NCBI GenBank assembly: GCA_902728285.1
Contig: CACVBU010000619.1
Span: forward strand, 129,611 to 193,610
Direction: 5' to 3'
From: Clytia hemisphaerica
Taxonomy: Eukaryota; Cnidaria; Hydrozoa; Leptothecata; Clytiidae
DNA: 64,000 nt
Shown one piece after another: positions 1 to 11,713 of this stretch; within the stretch, counting starts at the first letter, position 1, and each line of letters opens with the position of its first letter. A program made the position numbers and the translations under genes. Below the pieces are notes generated by a model. It made no database searches. It was not told the origin of the DNA and saw nothing but the letters and a program-made list of their open reading frames with translations.

Positions 1-171
1 AACAGCATCATAAAAAGTAACGAGATGTTTTGATCTTCCAAAGCACACGAAAATATAAAAGAGGTCTGTGTATGAGCGTGCTCATTTTGAAACGTTACGT
101 AATCAAGCCTGGTTTCTATTACTTTACACTGGCACTTGCCTTGCTTGCGGGGCTAGGACTTTGTGTAAGGA

Positions 172-262
172 TACATATAGACGACGTATATTACATTATA
201 TTATATATTACATGATAAGAATACAAATAGACGATGTATATTACAATTATTATGTATTACAT
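172..262 (+). repeat. Two-copy AT-rich tandem repeat
   Basis: TACATATAGACGACGTATAT and TACAAATAGACGATGTATAT start two adjacent units of about 45-50 bp that each end near ATTACATGA. Confidence 0.6.
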
Positions 263-375
263 GACACCTTGCTCCTATTCTAGTAAAGATAATATATGTC
301 GTCAAAGAGTACACTTAAATGAAGAGCTATCCGATTGCGGGCCTTCCGTAAATAAACATCCGGACTTATAGGTGG

Positions 376-960
376 GGCCAAAAAAAAAAGTAGTTTTGTT
401 TCCGGAAATGCGGGTGACGAAAAAAAATCTCACCCGGGCGGCCGGAAAATATTTTTTTTTTTCAATTTTCCTAGAAAAACTCTAATTGAAAAAAATAATC
501 CAGGTTCGATGTCTCTTTACTTGAAAAAACGAAATTTTAAGAAGAAGCTGTACTCTAAGGTAATTCTATTCACAACTCCTGTCTCGTCTGATCTATTTTT
601 GTCAGTGAATTTCGATAAAAACAAAAACATTCGAATAACCCAAACATTCCATTGATTTCTTTTTCGAACATTCTAACGTTCGAATCAATGAAAACATTCG
701 AATGTCACACACACAAAAACAAAAACAAAAGTCAAACCCGAAGTAAACGCGTTGCGTACAATTTACTAAATAATGTTGAGAAAACGTTTTGCGTTCTTTA
801 GCTTACTTGTCTAAAATATTCAGTTTGAAAAAAAGTTTTTTTTCTTCGATTGCACAAAAAAAAAGTTTTTTTCTATTTGCGGCCGGGTGAGATATATTTT
901 TTTCCAAAAAAAAGTTCACCCGGCCGATTTCCGGAAACAAGACTACTTTTTTTTTTGGCC
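376..960. mobile_element. Fold-back element GGCCAAAAAAAA...TTTCCGGAAA
   Basis: GGCCAAAAAAAAAAGTAGT, TTGTTTCCGGAAAT and CACCCGGGCGGCCGG at the left are mirrored by GCGGCCGGGTGAG, TTTCCGGAAACAAGACTACT and TTTTTGGCC at the right. A related copy lies at 49,795-50,151. Confidence 0.7.
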
Positions 961-1397
961 TGGTAAAGAGGGCGTTGATAGTTGCCGCCTCATTGATTCG
1001 ATGTTTGTTATACAAATTAGTGCTACCGCATCCGCCCTTTTTTCAACTTCGCGCCATTTTTACAATTTAGTCTGTTTGTTTCTTGATGGAAACCAGTCCA
1101 AGTTGTTTCGTATTTTTCCCGCACAAGTCACTTTTATTACAAAACTGTTATCGTTTTAAACATGAGCAACTGATCCAGAATAAAAGGTAATTATTTTTAC
1201 AACTCACACTTTTTAATTACATTAATTGACATCTTGACATTACAGCTATCTTGTTAGATGTTTTGTTTCGAGAGTTCTAGCAATAGTTTATCGTTCAACT
1301 TGGAGAGGGAATGTTTGTAAACATAGAATTTTTTTTCATAACAGTTATTTGGGGGGTCGGAATTAGGCTGGGCTGTCGGCTTTAGGACCTCTCACGG

Positions 1398-2477
1398 TAC
1401 AATCTTTTGTTCACTAAACGAAAAACAATGTCTATTCTTCGTATTTTCATTCTAAAGTTAGGGCGGAAAATTGTTCGCGTTAAAACGCGAATCGCCCATT
1501 TGCGCCCCAAGTTGAAGGCGTTGTTAAGTGATACGGAGCCGAGAAATGGAAAGGAGTTAATTATTGAATAATTAAAAAATATCAAATACCGTCATCATGT
1601 CATTTTTAATTACTGCCACACTATCCCAAGAGGCTTGTTAGTGTTCAGAGTAGCTAGGAATAAATGTTCAAATGTTAATAGTCACTCATTGTTCATGTGA
1701 ATACAATGTCTTTGTATATTTTGTATAGTGATAATTTAGGAGTTTATATGTTATTATTTTCCAGAAGAAAATAGTATAACATGTGTTTGATGACTCTATC
1801 GATCGATGCTTCAATGAAAATTTGATATTTTCGTAAGTTGTCCAGTTTCTCTAATGCTCTTCTTTTTTAATCATTTATTTACTTCTCCCTTTTCATTTTC
1901 TACTCTGGAACGAAACGCAAGCGTTAGATAAAAGAAACAAACTTGGATTTAGCTAGTGTAGTCAGACCTTTCAGAGACGTTTCATTTTCTTACATTGCAC
2001 TTTCTATCGTGCATTCAACCAACACTTTTCACAGCGCACACTAATCAAAATTTTATTATCAATGATACTAAACGTACTACCCAAATATATATCCCTTAGG
2101 TATTACATTTTTATGACGCTCCATCTAATGAATAATTATATTGTGAGAATTGCATAAATTCAAATTATAACTTCGGCAAAACGTAATTTTTGAAAAATGG
2201 TATTGCTCCACCACAAAATATAGAGAGTGTTTGTTTATGTTTCGAATGGCGCCCCGTCAAATTCTATCCACTTCACCCCGAAACGAGTGACTCGATTTTC
2301 TTGTATTCGATTGAAGATTGTTCCTCGTAGAAGAAACTTTTGAAAATGAAATTTTCTAAACTCGCGAATTAGACCCCACTCGTCAAGTTCTGCGGTATAA
2401 TTGGGTGGTAGGTCTTGTCTGGAAGAGGCATTTTGCCCAAAACCTTCCAATTCTATCCGATTCACCCCGTCCTACGG
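1398..2477. mobile_element. Shorter copy of the CCGTAGGACGG element
   Basis: It begins with ACAATCTTTTGTTCACTAAA and ends TCACCCCGTCCTACGG at 2462-2477. It matches 20,526-23,312 but lacks the two insertions there, so it serves as their empty site. The left terminal repeat is missing or degraded. Confidence 0.7.
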
Positions 2478-2730
2478 TAGATAAACGAGTGAATAAAGTT
2501 GCAAGTTATAAAGCAATATATAAACGAGTGAATAAAGTAGCGAAGTGGCAAGTAGATAAAGTAATAGATAAACGAATGAAGAAAGTTGCGGAGTAGCGAG
2601 TTTATAAAGCAATAGATAAATGAATGAAGAAAGTTGCGAGTTTATAAAGCAATAGGTAAACGAATGAAGAAAAAGTTGCGAGGTTGCAAGTTGATAAAGC
2701 AATAGATAAACAAATGAAAGAAGTAGCAAA
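2478..2730. repeat. Minisatellite (GATAAACGARTGAAKAAAGT)
   Basis: About six imperfect units, 40-50 bp, containing GATAAACGAATGAAGAAAGT, TGCGAGT and TATAAAGCAATA. It abuts the truncated repeat copy and ends just before the DCP2 exon region. Confidence 0.75.
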
Positions 2731-3009
2731 ATATATAGGTGTTTTCTTATAATTTTTTAACTTCGCATTTTTGAGTTAGGAAATCTCTTTGGGTCACTAA
2801 ATCTAAAATTCACTTTGCATTTTGCGAAGTGTGAATCTATTATTCGAACCCTGATATACAAGTCTTTAAGCTTGAAACTGTTAAGAGGTATGTGTCTTGA
2901 TCCTGAAATTCCTGGACAATGTTTTTTCCTTAACAAAATATTAGTTTTTTCACGATTTGAATTTTTGAATAAGACTGGGCAATCTGTATCTGCTATTTAT
3001 GAAGAGTAG

Positions 3010-3072
3010 AGAAAATACAAAATCAGAGTTCCTGTGTTTGGTGCAATCCTCATTGATGATACTTTAGAGCAG
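3010..3072 (+). CDS. DCP2: DCP2 exon a: first Nudix beta strand
   Basis: It encodes [19 protein letters not shown], the strand that opens the Nudix fold in DCP2 proteins (consensus YK..VP..GAI). The donor at 3073 is GTATTC. The same frame has a TAG stop at 3007-3009, directly before the exon, which sets the acceptor at or just after 3009. The upstream pyrimidine tract is weak, so the exact start is uncertain by a few bases. Confidence 0.85.
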
Positions 3073-6000
3073 GTATTCTAACATATTTTCAATTTTATTT
3101 ATCCAAGAGGTGTTTTTTTATTTTATTGAACATGATTTGGACAACAATTTTTCAATTTTTTTTTCTCAAAATATATTTCGAGACCATCCCTAAGAATCTT
3201 TAATTTTTTAAATATCTAAAAACAAAATATTAAAACAGTTTAATCCTTTCCGTGCCACCATAATTGCAAAAAAGTTTTCATCTTTTTAAAATTATGAGTT
3301 GTTAGTTGCCAGGCAGAATGCTAAATATACCCGACAATCGTTTCTAAATTTAAATTTAAAAAGTTTAAAGTACAATAGTGTGGCTTGTCTGTTTTTGAAC
3401 TTTGGCATTGGACATTGACATGAAAAGTAACGAGTTCTTTGAAAATTTATTCCAATCACTGATTTTTTACAAAACATGAAGTTGCCAGTATTGAAAGAAT
3501 AATTTTCATATGCTCTCAAAATCAATCTAACACAGTACATTTGTATTTACACTGCTATCTCAATAGGCCTCAAAATAGGTGAAAATGTAAAATTTAAATA
3601 ATTAGATGTTAAATAAATTAAGTAATAAGTAATTCCTTTTTCAGATTTTGTTGGTTCAAGGTTTCCACAACAAAGCAAGTTGGGGATTTCCCAAAGGAAA
3701 AGTAAACAAAGATGAAGAAGGCTTGACTTGTGCTATCAGAGAGGTACAGTTTTTTGAAATCTGTTCATCAAGAACGCATACATAACTAGAATTCGTCGTA
3801 GAATTCGCATTTGGAAACTGGAACTCTTACTTTATAAAAATAAGGACCTATTGCCCAATTTAAAGGAATTTTAAATTTGTTCTGTATCTTCTTAGATTTA
3901 TTTGAAATGTTTATTTTGTGGCACATAATTATTTAAATGGAAAATCCTTTTTTCCTCTACCAATTTGTAAAACATGTTTTTATACTTATATCAACCATTG
4001 ACTTTAAAGCCCGAAGGTCTAGAGTGGAGTAGAATCTCTAACCTTTCCCAGGCAAGAAAAAGTGAAGCCACTTATTTTCCATCCAAAATAGGGATAGATT
4101 TTAGTTTCAATTCGGCGTTTGTGTAAAAACCACGTGCAGGTGTTCTGGATGGGAAATAAGTGGTTTCATTTCCCATCCAGGAGTCTCGAGTCTCGAGTCT
4201 AGCTCTTCAGTTGGAAGTCAATGACTAATACCAAGTTTTGCTTTTAACATGTCCCCAATTAAAATTCATTGCTAAAATATATCGTCAGAATCTTACATGA
4301 AAACAATATGAATTCACTTGTCTTCACCCAAAAATGATGCTATTTTTTCAGCGAATAGAAAATACAGCATATTAAGATTGTTTCCTTAAGATAAAAACAG
4401 GACTGCAAAGTTTTCAAAATATAGCGTAAGCAACTTTTATTTCTCAGATAAACCCGCTTGGTAACATAATTTGTAAAGGGAAGAATAGCTGGTTGCTCTT
4501 CTGTCTTTCTGTCAGAGATTTTTCTAACCTTATGCCTTTTAGGTTTGGGAAGAAGTTGGTTTCGATATTTCAAAGTTAGCAAAAGAAAGTGATTTTATCG
4601 AGAACAATTTTCATGACCATCAGGTGAGAAGATATAACTTTCTTTTTTTCGTGAATCTTTTTTACAACACGTTTTTAATGAGAACAAACTATAGAAGAAC
4701 ATAAAGCTTCGCTGGTCCAATTATTAAGAACAAGTGAAGAATATTTGAAGGTTTTGCCGACTCTAAGACATGGGATTTCTTAAGAAATTATAAAAACACC
4801 ATAAAATGATGAAAATAAAGCCGATGTTTTAAAAACATTCTTAGGGTTAATCTCAAAAGTTAAGTTAACATCTCAAGGCTTTAAAATTTTGGACTTTCTT
4901 ATAAAGAAAAAACGTGTATTCAATTCAAAGACATAAATTGGTTTGAATCTTAACCCTTCAAGTATCTTGGGAGAGGGTAAAGAGCCCCCTCAAAACGAAA
5001 TTTGGATTTATTGATGACGCCATCTCCACCTGATGACCTCACCATTATTTGAAAATATCCCCTCTACCTAAATACTGTATCGAGTGATTGGAAAATACTA
5101 TTGACTTAAAATTTTGACAAGTTTTAGGTTTTGATAATACAAGCTTTTAACCAAATTTAAACTAAATCATACCAGGGGTTATGTCAAAAGTGAGCATTTT
5201 AGGTAAAATACGGACCGGTCTGTAAAATACCAACCAGTGGCCATGTGACTAAATTGAAATTTAGTTTTGATTTCTGTTTGCAGATTCGGTTATACATAGT
5301 ACCAGGAGTTGACAAGACGTTCGATTTCAAACCAAACACTCGAGGTGAAATCAAAGTAAGACACCTCATCCATCCATTCATTCATTTATCTTTTTTTACA
5401 AAATGTCAGTGTTTTTAAGACCAACTTTGTCATTGAACAATATTTTTTGATACTTTAATGGGATTAAATTTCGCAGGGGTTAAGTTTCACGGTTCAGCTC
5501 ATCCATGAAATTTTAATATTTTGTGGGGACTGAATTTCGAAGATGGCTTCATTGGGTGACAATATTTTCATGATTTTGTGCCTTTTACCGTCAAATCATG
5601 AATGTTGGTTGTTGAAATACGCATTCTTAGCGCCACTTCGATGCCAGTAAATATTCAAAAAGTTTTTATTTGACATTTTTCGTGTTTTGTTTAGAAATAT
5701 TTTGCGGATAAGGACTTTCTAAATTCCCATTGGGGCTTAATTTCCCGGATGACACCCGAATCCGCGAAAATCCACGAAATTTAATCCCCCCGAATATTTA
5801 TCCCATTAAAGTATCCTGTCTAATACACCTATCAACCCTTGTTTTAAAGGTAGCCTACGAATGTCGTGCTCCGAGAAAGATTTCTCCTTGTATATCCATT
5901 TCCAGTCCCTTTAAAGCCGACTGCGCTGCGGTATATCAGTATGAGCAAACTTCCAAGCTTTAGTAGTTGCTTGGTTACTAGGGAGCCAACTTTCAAGCTT

Positions 6001-8791
6001 TTGTAGTTGCTTGGTTACTAGGGTTTTCAAGAAGTGAGAAAAGAAGAAAATGGTCATTTTTCTCCCTCCCAAAAATTCCCAAAGTTAACCAAATTTATTA
6101 CACCCATTCTTTCAGCAGTATTTTAGCAAAAAAACAATCAGTTCCTTTTCTTTCAATAAAACGGTTGAAAGGTATTATGCATTGGAAGGTTTCAAAGCTT
6201 GTTATTTATGATATGCACCATTGCAATGTCTTCTGACATTACATCATGGACCCAACAGCTGATTGGTTGTAAGTGACGTAAAATCAATCAATACGTCACT
6301 TTCAACCAATCAGCTGTTGGGTCCGTGGAAGACATTGCAATGGTGCAAATCTTGTTATTGAAATTTTTTAGGAAATTCGTTGGTTTGACTTGAGTTACCT
6401 ACCAGCCCACAAACGAGATATGAAACCCAAAGAAATTGGATTCACACCTAACAACTTTTTTATGATACATCCTTTTGTTAGGTGAGAAAGTACAAGTTAT
6501 CAATTCTGAAATTTGAACGGTAATTGTGGGCAATTCGCGAGACATCTTGTAAAATATCATATTTAAAGTATAATTCTAACCTTTTACATCTTTTTACAAC
6601 TTTGTTTGAAAATTTCTATTTCTGCGAAAGGTTAATGCTTGCGAAAAAATATTTTTTACTTTGCGAAAGTAAATAATATCAGAAATTTTCGCGATTTTTC
6701 AACCACGTTAAAGTTTCTATTCGCAAAAGCTTTTACGGCTAAAATATTGACTTTTTATTTCCATCGAAAAATGAAACGGATCTCAGCTTCTCAAAATATG
6801 CCAGACAGTGTTGACTGTGCTACGACTTTGGAATGATTGCTGAATTTGTGGGGATTGTTGATTTTTTTTTTTTGCCCTCATAAGAAACGTTCTTCCCCAT
6901 CGTTACTTTAGAGTTCGGTTTTTGCTAAACTGAAAAAAGAAACAAAGAGCAATTTTAGCTACTATTTTTTCAAACACCCTGAAGAATGATCCTTAATCGA
7001 AATTTCATTCCAAAAAGAGCAAATTGTTAACTCCTTTTCAAATCTTTTTACGATTCATCTTAGACCACTTCGAAAATGGATCCAGGACAAAAAAGAGGCC
7101 ATGTCTAGTCAAAAACATTCCATACTGGAAGATTACTTCTCCGGCAGCACTTCCCAGAAATCGAATTTTCTATCAAGCGCAAGTCCACAGTCTGAAGAAC
7201 GCCGTGAACATTTGAAGAAGAAACGAAAGAAGGAGCAGGAAGAACAGTATAAGCAGTTGCACATCTTGATGAATCCACTTAACCCGTTGAGAAACCACGT
7301 GGCTAATGAGAATGCGTTAAAATCAATACTCGGCGTACAAAGTTAGTGGATTTTTTATCATTCTTCGCAACGGAAGTAGCCTAGTTAGCTAAGCCCGTAT
7401 TCACAAGACTCAGATGCACGGCATACGGCAATGTAGCGTTTTCTGCGCTTTAACGATTTTTTACACAGGAAAAAATTAGCAGATCACCCGGATGGGAAAA
7501 GTATTTTTGACCATTTTTTCTCAATTTAAAAGGCATGATATCCAAAACTTCACAAAATTCAATGATTTTCAATGGAATTTTCAACAGTTTAATACTGAAA
7601 GAAGACATTTTAATGTAAATTTTAGCTAATACTTACTGTTTTGAAGCCTGAATAGCGATTTTTAAAAGTTTTGGCAATATTTACGTAAGCCCAAAATTAG
7701 GCTGTGGCCGAATAAGGGCCGGCGTAAAAGGGGCCGGAGTAAAAAGGACCGGTAAGAAGGTACATAATTTTTCCCATGACTTATTTACGGATTTTGAAGT
7801 TTGCCTTGGAATACTTTTTCAGTCACGACTTACCATCAGATTTATCCCAGCGACTGAATCAAGGTGATTTCGATGAGAAAACAAACACTACGGTTTAACT
7901 TACTAAAAAAAATTTTTATTGGACAGACACAATTGATCTTTATTTATGATATGCACCATTGCAATGTCTTCTGACATTACATCACGGACCCAGCAGCTGA
8001 TTGGTTGTAAGTGACGTAAAATCAGTCAATACGTCACTTGCAACCAATCAGCTGTCGGGTCCGTCGAAGACATTGCAATGATGAAATGAAAAATAGGAAC
8101 ATATTCTTTCCCACGTCATGACGCCAGTGGTTTAATTTACTAAAGAACAATAGTGTGTGTTCAGTAAACAAATCTTTTTAGAGAGTTTAACCATAGTTAA
8201 GCCTGATTTTTTACCTCGAATTTCCGTAACTCGAACGATTACTGATTATCCCCTTGGTGTTCCAGCACTCGACTTAAAATACACTTCCCTACTTGCTCTA
8301 ACTTTAATCATCAGGTAGGTCCAATAAGCGTTCCGGCTTGTTTCATTTATACGCTTCATTTTCTAACCATAGCTTCTCAACCACAACCGGAACAACCGGA
8401 AGTTATCCGGAAACTCTTAACGGGGAATGTGCCACAATCCCCTCCAACCAATTCGTTCAAACGCTCACAAAAAGATCATTCCAAAGATTCGAAAAGACGG
8501 CCAAACTTGACTTCTTTGTTCAGTACAGAAAACGATGAAAAATCATCGAAGGGTGGCGTTGATTTACTTGGACACTCCCTCTACAGCCCTTTTGCAATGA
8601 CCAGCCTTCTACCAAAAGACCAAGCTTCACCATTGAAATGGAATACGAACGTCTCTTCCCAAACAATCTCGGGAAAGAAACTTGGTAATACTAAGAGAAA
8701 GAAGAAATTAGTTTACGCAGATTTTGACTTTTCTTCACCCGCTTTCACAAATTTCCGTTTCGATTATCAGTCTATTTTAAATGAGCTATGA
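3010..8791 (+). CDS. DCP2: DCP2 mRNA-decapping enzyme, seven 3' exons (N-terminal domain not found)
   Basis: DCP2 hydrolyses the 5' m7G cap of mRNA in cytoplasmic decay, working with DCP1 and EDC proteins. Exons joined by GT-AG introns: 3010-3072, 3645-3743, 4543-4623, 5284-5355, 6372-6481, 7064-7341, 8373-8791. All phases agree and the sum is 1122 nt (373 residues plus stop). The Nudix signature GX5EX7REUXEEXGU is complete (GKVNKDE, seven residues, REVWEEVGF) and is split by the second intron at RE|VW. It is followed by the Box B helix region ([15 protein letters not shown]), a basic low-complexity tail, and a Phe-rich C-terminus ending in [10 protein letters not shown]. The alpha-helical N-terminal domain that binds DCP1 was not seen; its exons may lie upstream of the window or be hidden among repeats before 2800. 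Identity is secure from catalytic motif plus Box B; the 5' end is open. Confidence 0.94.
3645..3743 (+). CDS. DCP2: DCP2 exon b: Nudix box, first half
   Basis: It encodes [20 protein letters not shown] and onward to CAIRE, 33 codons in phase 0. WGFPKGKV is the DCP2 hallmark, and the first Gly, first Glu and RE of the Nudix signature are here. The acceptor (TTTTTCAG) and donor (GTACAG) are clear. Confidence 0.95.
4543..4623 (+). CDS. DCP2: DCP2 exon c: Nudix box, catalytic Glu pair
   Basis: 27 codons beginning [10 protein letters not shown]. The EE pair supplies the metal-binding glutamates of the Nudix helix. The acceptor follows TATGCCTTTTAG and the donor is GTGAGA. The exon ends NNFHDHQ, where other DCP2 proteins have the short acidic loop before the RLYI strand. 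Confidence 0.94.
5284..5355 (+). CDS. DCP2: DCP2 exon d: central Nudix strand
   Basis: 24 codons, [20 protein letters not shown] followed by GEIK. RLYI(V/I)PGV and the TR.EI(K/R) motif are diagnostic of DCP2. Phase 0 on both sides, with clean CAG acceptor and GTAAGA donor. Confidence 0.94.
6214..6347. mobile_element. MITE TGCACCATTGCAATGTC, copy 1 (DCP2 intron)
   Basis: TGCACCATTGCAATGTC...GACATTGCAATGGTGCA encloses CAGCTGATTGGTTG/CAACCAATCAGCTG and AAGTGACGTAAAATCA/ATACGTCACTT arms. It lies 25 nt before a DCP2 exon. Confidence 0.85.
6372..6481 (+). CDS. DCP2: DCP2 exon e: end of Nudix fold and start of Box B
   Basis: It encodes [20 protein letters not shown], then a segment ending [10 protein letters not shown] and two bases of the next codon. 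EIRWF and the FFM..PF segment match the end of the DCP2 catalytic core. The exon closes in phase 2 and is completed by the A at 7064, giving Arg. Confidence 0.93.
7064..7341 (+). CDS. DCP2: DCP2 exon f: Box B helix and basic linker
   Basis: It completes [16 protein letters not shown] (Box B, the RNA/cap-binding helix of DCP2), then runs into a Ser-rich segment and a strongly charged helix with [19 protein letters not shown]. The frame would stop 3 nt past the end, but the donor AAA|GTTAGT at 7342 closes the exon in phase 1. That matches the CT-starting acceptor of the last exon and makes a Thr codon. An ATG-started reading of this stretch alone would be an artefact. Confidence 0.9.
7952..8084. 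mobile_element. MITE TGCACCATTGCAATGTC, copy 2 (DCP2 intron)
   Basis: The same arms as copy 1 with few differences (GGACCCAGCAGCTG, GTCGGGTCCGTCG) and a decayed right tip. Copies 1 and 2 flank the DCP2 Box B exon. Confidence 0.85.
8373..8791 (+). CDS. DCP2: DCP2 terminal exon: disordered tail and C-terminal motif
   Basis: The exon begins after CTAACCATAG. It encodes [20 protein letters not shown], a Ser/Lys-rich disordered stretch, then [20 protein letters not shown] and YQSILNEL before TGA at 8789-8791. Short Leu-rich motifs (VIRKLL) and an aromatic C-terminal segment are the kind of linear motifs by which DCP2 tails bind decapping activators. That role is inferred. No clear AATAAA follows within 300 nt. 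Confidence 0.88.
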
Positions 8792-8965
8792 TGGAGAAGA
8801 TAGTTTCTAGTCTAAGTCTTTTGTAAATATTTTATACATTTTTGAACCTTTTAGCAAACTTTTATGCTATATTTTCTAATTTTAGCATATTTACAGTAAC
8901 TCTTATTTGTCCTATATTTTTTATCTAAATATTGTCGTATTTTACGTACTAATTGACAACATAAT

Positions 8966-9143
8966 ACACCTTTTCGACTTTTCGCCAATTGACGTGCGGG
9001 CATTTTTTGTCCGTTTTACCATCCTAAAACCGTCCCAGTCTTTTTTTCGAACAAAGTGTAAAAAAAGATTGGATCGAGTTTAGGGTGTTGATTAAATATT
9101 AAAGTGGCACTCGCCTGACTTGCGACTACGGTCGAAAAGGTGT
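8966..9143. mobile_element. MITE (ACACCTTTTCGAC family), second copy
   Basis: The same ends as the 22.76-kb copy, flanked by AT on each side, with the diverged internal text AAAACCGTCCCAGTC. It begins 175 nt after the DCP2 stop and may lie in or close to its 3' UTR. Confidence 0.8.
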
Positions 9144-9369
9144 ATTGGTAAGGAGACATTTAAAACACTTCTCGACCATTTTTTTACGATCTTGAAAGAA
9201 ATTTTAAGCCTCTTTCGACTGCGATTTCTTCTGTTTTCACTACCTCGTTTTATTTTTGAAGTTCTCCTTTTTGTTGACCATCCACAAGCTTTAATAGTAA
9301 GTTTTAGAAACAGTATAGTATTTTATTCAGACACTAATTTGTATTTGTTTTTATTTTCACTTTTTATTA

Positions 9370-9520
9370 AAGTCTGTTCCAAAAAGATTGGCAGTCCGCA
9401 CATTTTGATATATTGCTCTTGTATTAAAAAGATATAATTAAAAGTAATACCTCATTGAAAGGATAATCCTGAGCGGTTTTTCTCAAAATGTGCGGACTGC
9501 TAATTTTATAGAACAGACTT
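9370..9520. mobile_element. Small MITE AAGTCTGTTC
   Basis: AAGTCTGTTCC...GGCAGTCCGCACATTTTGA is mirrored by TCAAAATGTGCGGACTGC...GAACAGACTT. 151 bp. Confidence 0.65.
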
Positions 9521-9888
9521 TCAATTGATTTTACTTTAAAGCGTGTCCGGAAAAAAATACAGAACAAAATCTGTCAAAGTATTTTGTTTTGCTGGCTTAA
9601 ACTAATCACTGAACATAAATCGTTTTAAAGTTAGCATTTTCAAGATTTTCGATTTCTCAGCCCCCAAAAAACCAACGCAATGATTTTTAGTCAAAAGACG
9701 ACCAAGCTTTCAGGTTATTAAATCAAAATCAATATCAAAACGATAAATGCATTAAAAATTCTGGTACCTATAAGCTCTATATTTTTCTCTTTACTTTTAC
9801 GGGGTCGACAAAGCAAACTTATTATTTACAATACCTATTTTGGGTGAATCGCGCCTCGTATATGTATTTATTTGTTAATTAAAGAGTA

Positions 9889-10135
9889 AAGGCCGGTCTT
9901 CACTTGCGCCCGCTGCAATCGCTCTTTTTGGCTTTAACCATGGCGTTCTAAATCTATTTACGTCATAAAAATGTAGCGCGCGCTTGAAAAAAAAGTTAAA
10001 CACATTTCAACTTTTTTTCAACCGTTGCGTCAGATCGCGCCATTGGAATTGCTTCATTTTTCTTTTGACCAATAGCGCGGTAGCTTTGCTCGAAAAAGTG
10101 CGCTTGCAGGCCGCGTGCAAGTGGAGACCGGCCTT
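9889..10135. mobile_element. MITE AAGGCCGGTCT
   Basis: AAGGCCGGTCTTCACTTGC at the left against GCAAGTGGAGACCGGCCTT at the right, 247 bp. A broken end recurs at 54,990-55,017 (AGTAGAGACCGGCCTTAA). Confidence 0.65.
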
Positions 10136-10640
10136 AACCCCTTTACAATTATTTCATGTCATCGGATTTTACGTGGATGTCTCCAAAATTTTCATTTTTG
10201 TTTTTATTGTAGGAATATTATATTTTAACGTAGAATATGAATAAAATATAAGGGTATCACACATAGACATAGTGTTTCGAATTTCTATTTGCCTCGTTAT
10301 AATATTCTATCAGTTACAAAGAACTAATAGATCCAGTTACATCCAAAATCCAAGATAAAATTTTAAAACTGCAGATGATTTAAGTACCCTGATTTACACT
10401 TGAATGTGTAGAGTTTTTGACGGTGGCATTTAATATTAGATTTAGGGTTCTCGGGATCAAAAGCTCATAAAGCCGAAAAATCTAAATAACAAATGTAATA
10501 AACTGAAAGTACTAAACTCTTGTCCGAGCTTTAGATTCTGAAAAACGTTAAAATGGCCCAAAGTTCTCAATATATTTTGAATTTGGCATTGATTATGTGG
10601 ACTCGATCGTGTGCACTTTAATAAATAAAATGTGAAATGA

Positions 10641-11524
10641 TTAACCCTTTAAGTGCCAATGTCGTATATATCAGACATGGGCTATGTAGGAGACGAAGCC
10701 CTCCTGTAATGCCCAGTTTGAGTTAAAAATGTCAGTTTTGGTCTAACTCGTAGAAATTGGATTGTGCTTAATGGTTAAGCAATAAAACAATCAAAAGTGA
10801 GTCTTTCCAGCGAAATTTTAAGCCAAAAAATCAAGAAAATGCAAAATTTTGACAAAAAATCCACTTTTTGAAGATTTTGACAATTTTTGGTCAACGAGTG
10901 ATCCAAGAACCTCCAAATTTGGCCCTGCTTTACTTGATTCTGTCCTCCAGCAAATTAATTTGAAGTTTTTACCACTGGACACTTTTCTATCATTCAGGCA
11001 GGTCCGCGCAGCGAACGAAGGCACCTAAAAGAAAGAGGAGACTCTAAGCTATCCCCAACGAGCTATGAACAAGCTTCTATAACTCCTTCTAGATCGGAAA
11101 TATAAACCTTTATTAAAGTTCCCGGGGGGGTACTAGGTTTGCGAGGTGACGGGTATGTCCGAGCCGAAAATCGAAAATCGACCCTTTGAGAGACAAAATT
11201 TTCGTGATTTTGGGACCCTTTGAGAGACTTTTTCCTAAATTTTGGTCCATTTTTTCCAAATTTTGGTTTGACTGTCACCAAATTTTGGTCAAAATTTTTG
11301 GAAATCGTGACCCTTTGAGAGAGAAATTTTTGATTTTCGTGATTTTGGGACCCTTTTGAATTTGTACCCCTTTGAGAGACTTTTGAGGAATGAGAAAAGA
11401 TACCCTTATGGCTCGCACATACCCGGCACCCATTTTGCCTAAGTACCCCCCAGGGTTAAAGTTTGAACTAGCGATATTTTTTAAAAAACTTGGAAAAAAA
11501 TGACCGTGGCACTTAAAGGGTTAA
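10641..11524. mobile_element. Fold-back element TTAACCCTTTAAGTGCC
   Basis: The 17-bp ends TTAACCCTTTAAGTGCC and GGCACTTAAAGGGTTAA are exact complements 0.88 kb apart. No transposase. It contains the G-rich element at 11,121-11,455. Confidence 0.7.
11121..11455. mobile_element. G-rich TIR element nested in the ACCCTTTAAG element
   Basis: CCCGGGGGGGTACTAGG at the left, CCTAAGTACCCCCCAGGG at the right; repeated TTTGAGAGAC and GTGACCC/GGGACCC text inside. 335 bp, non-coding. Confidence 0.6.
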
Positions 11525-11608
11525 TATAAAACAAAGCTTTCTAAGAACAACATTTTTTGAATTCTTTCCTTTTTCATACCCTGCGCCCTAATTATTTTGC
11601 AAAAAATG

Positions 11609-11713
11609 TTTGGATCAGGTGACGTTAGCGTGGTCGGTGTCGCTTAAGTGAACTTGTAAAATATACTAGTTCACTTAAACGACACCGACCACGCTAACGT
11701 CACCTGATCCAAA
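11609..11713. repeat. Near-perfect hairpin, 45-bp arms
   Basis: TTTGGATCAGGTGACGTTAG and the rest of a 45-bp arm ending TTAAGTGAAC is followed by a loop of about 16 nt and its complement ending CACCTGATCCAAA. I see one mismatch (C/T near 11,642). Confidence 0.8.

Noticed and set aside
2815-3009. 64-codon frame directly before the first DCP2 exon and in the same frame
   Set aside because: It ends in TAG immediately before the exon and has no resemblance to the DCP2 N-terminal domain; read as intron.
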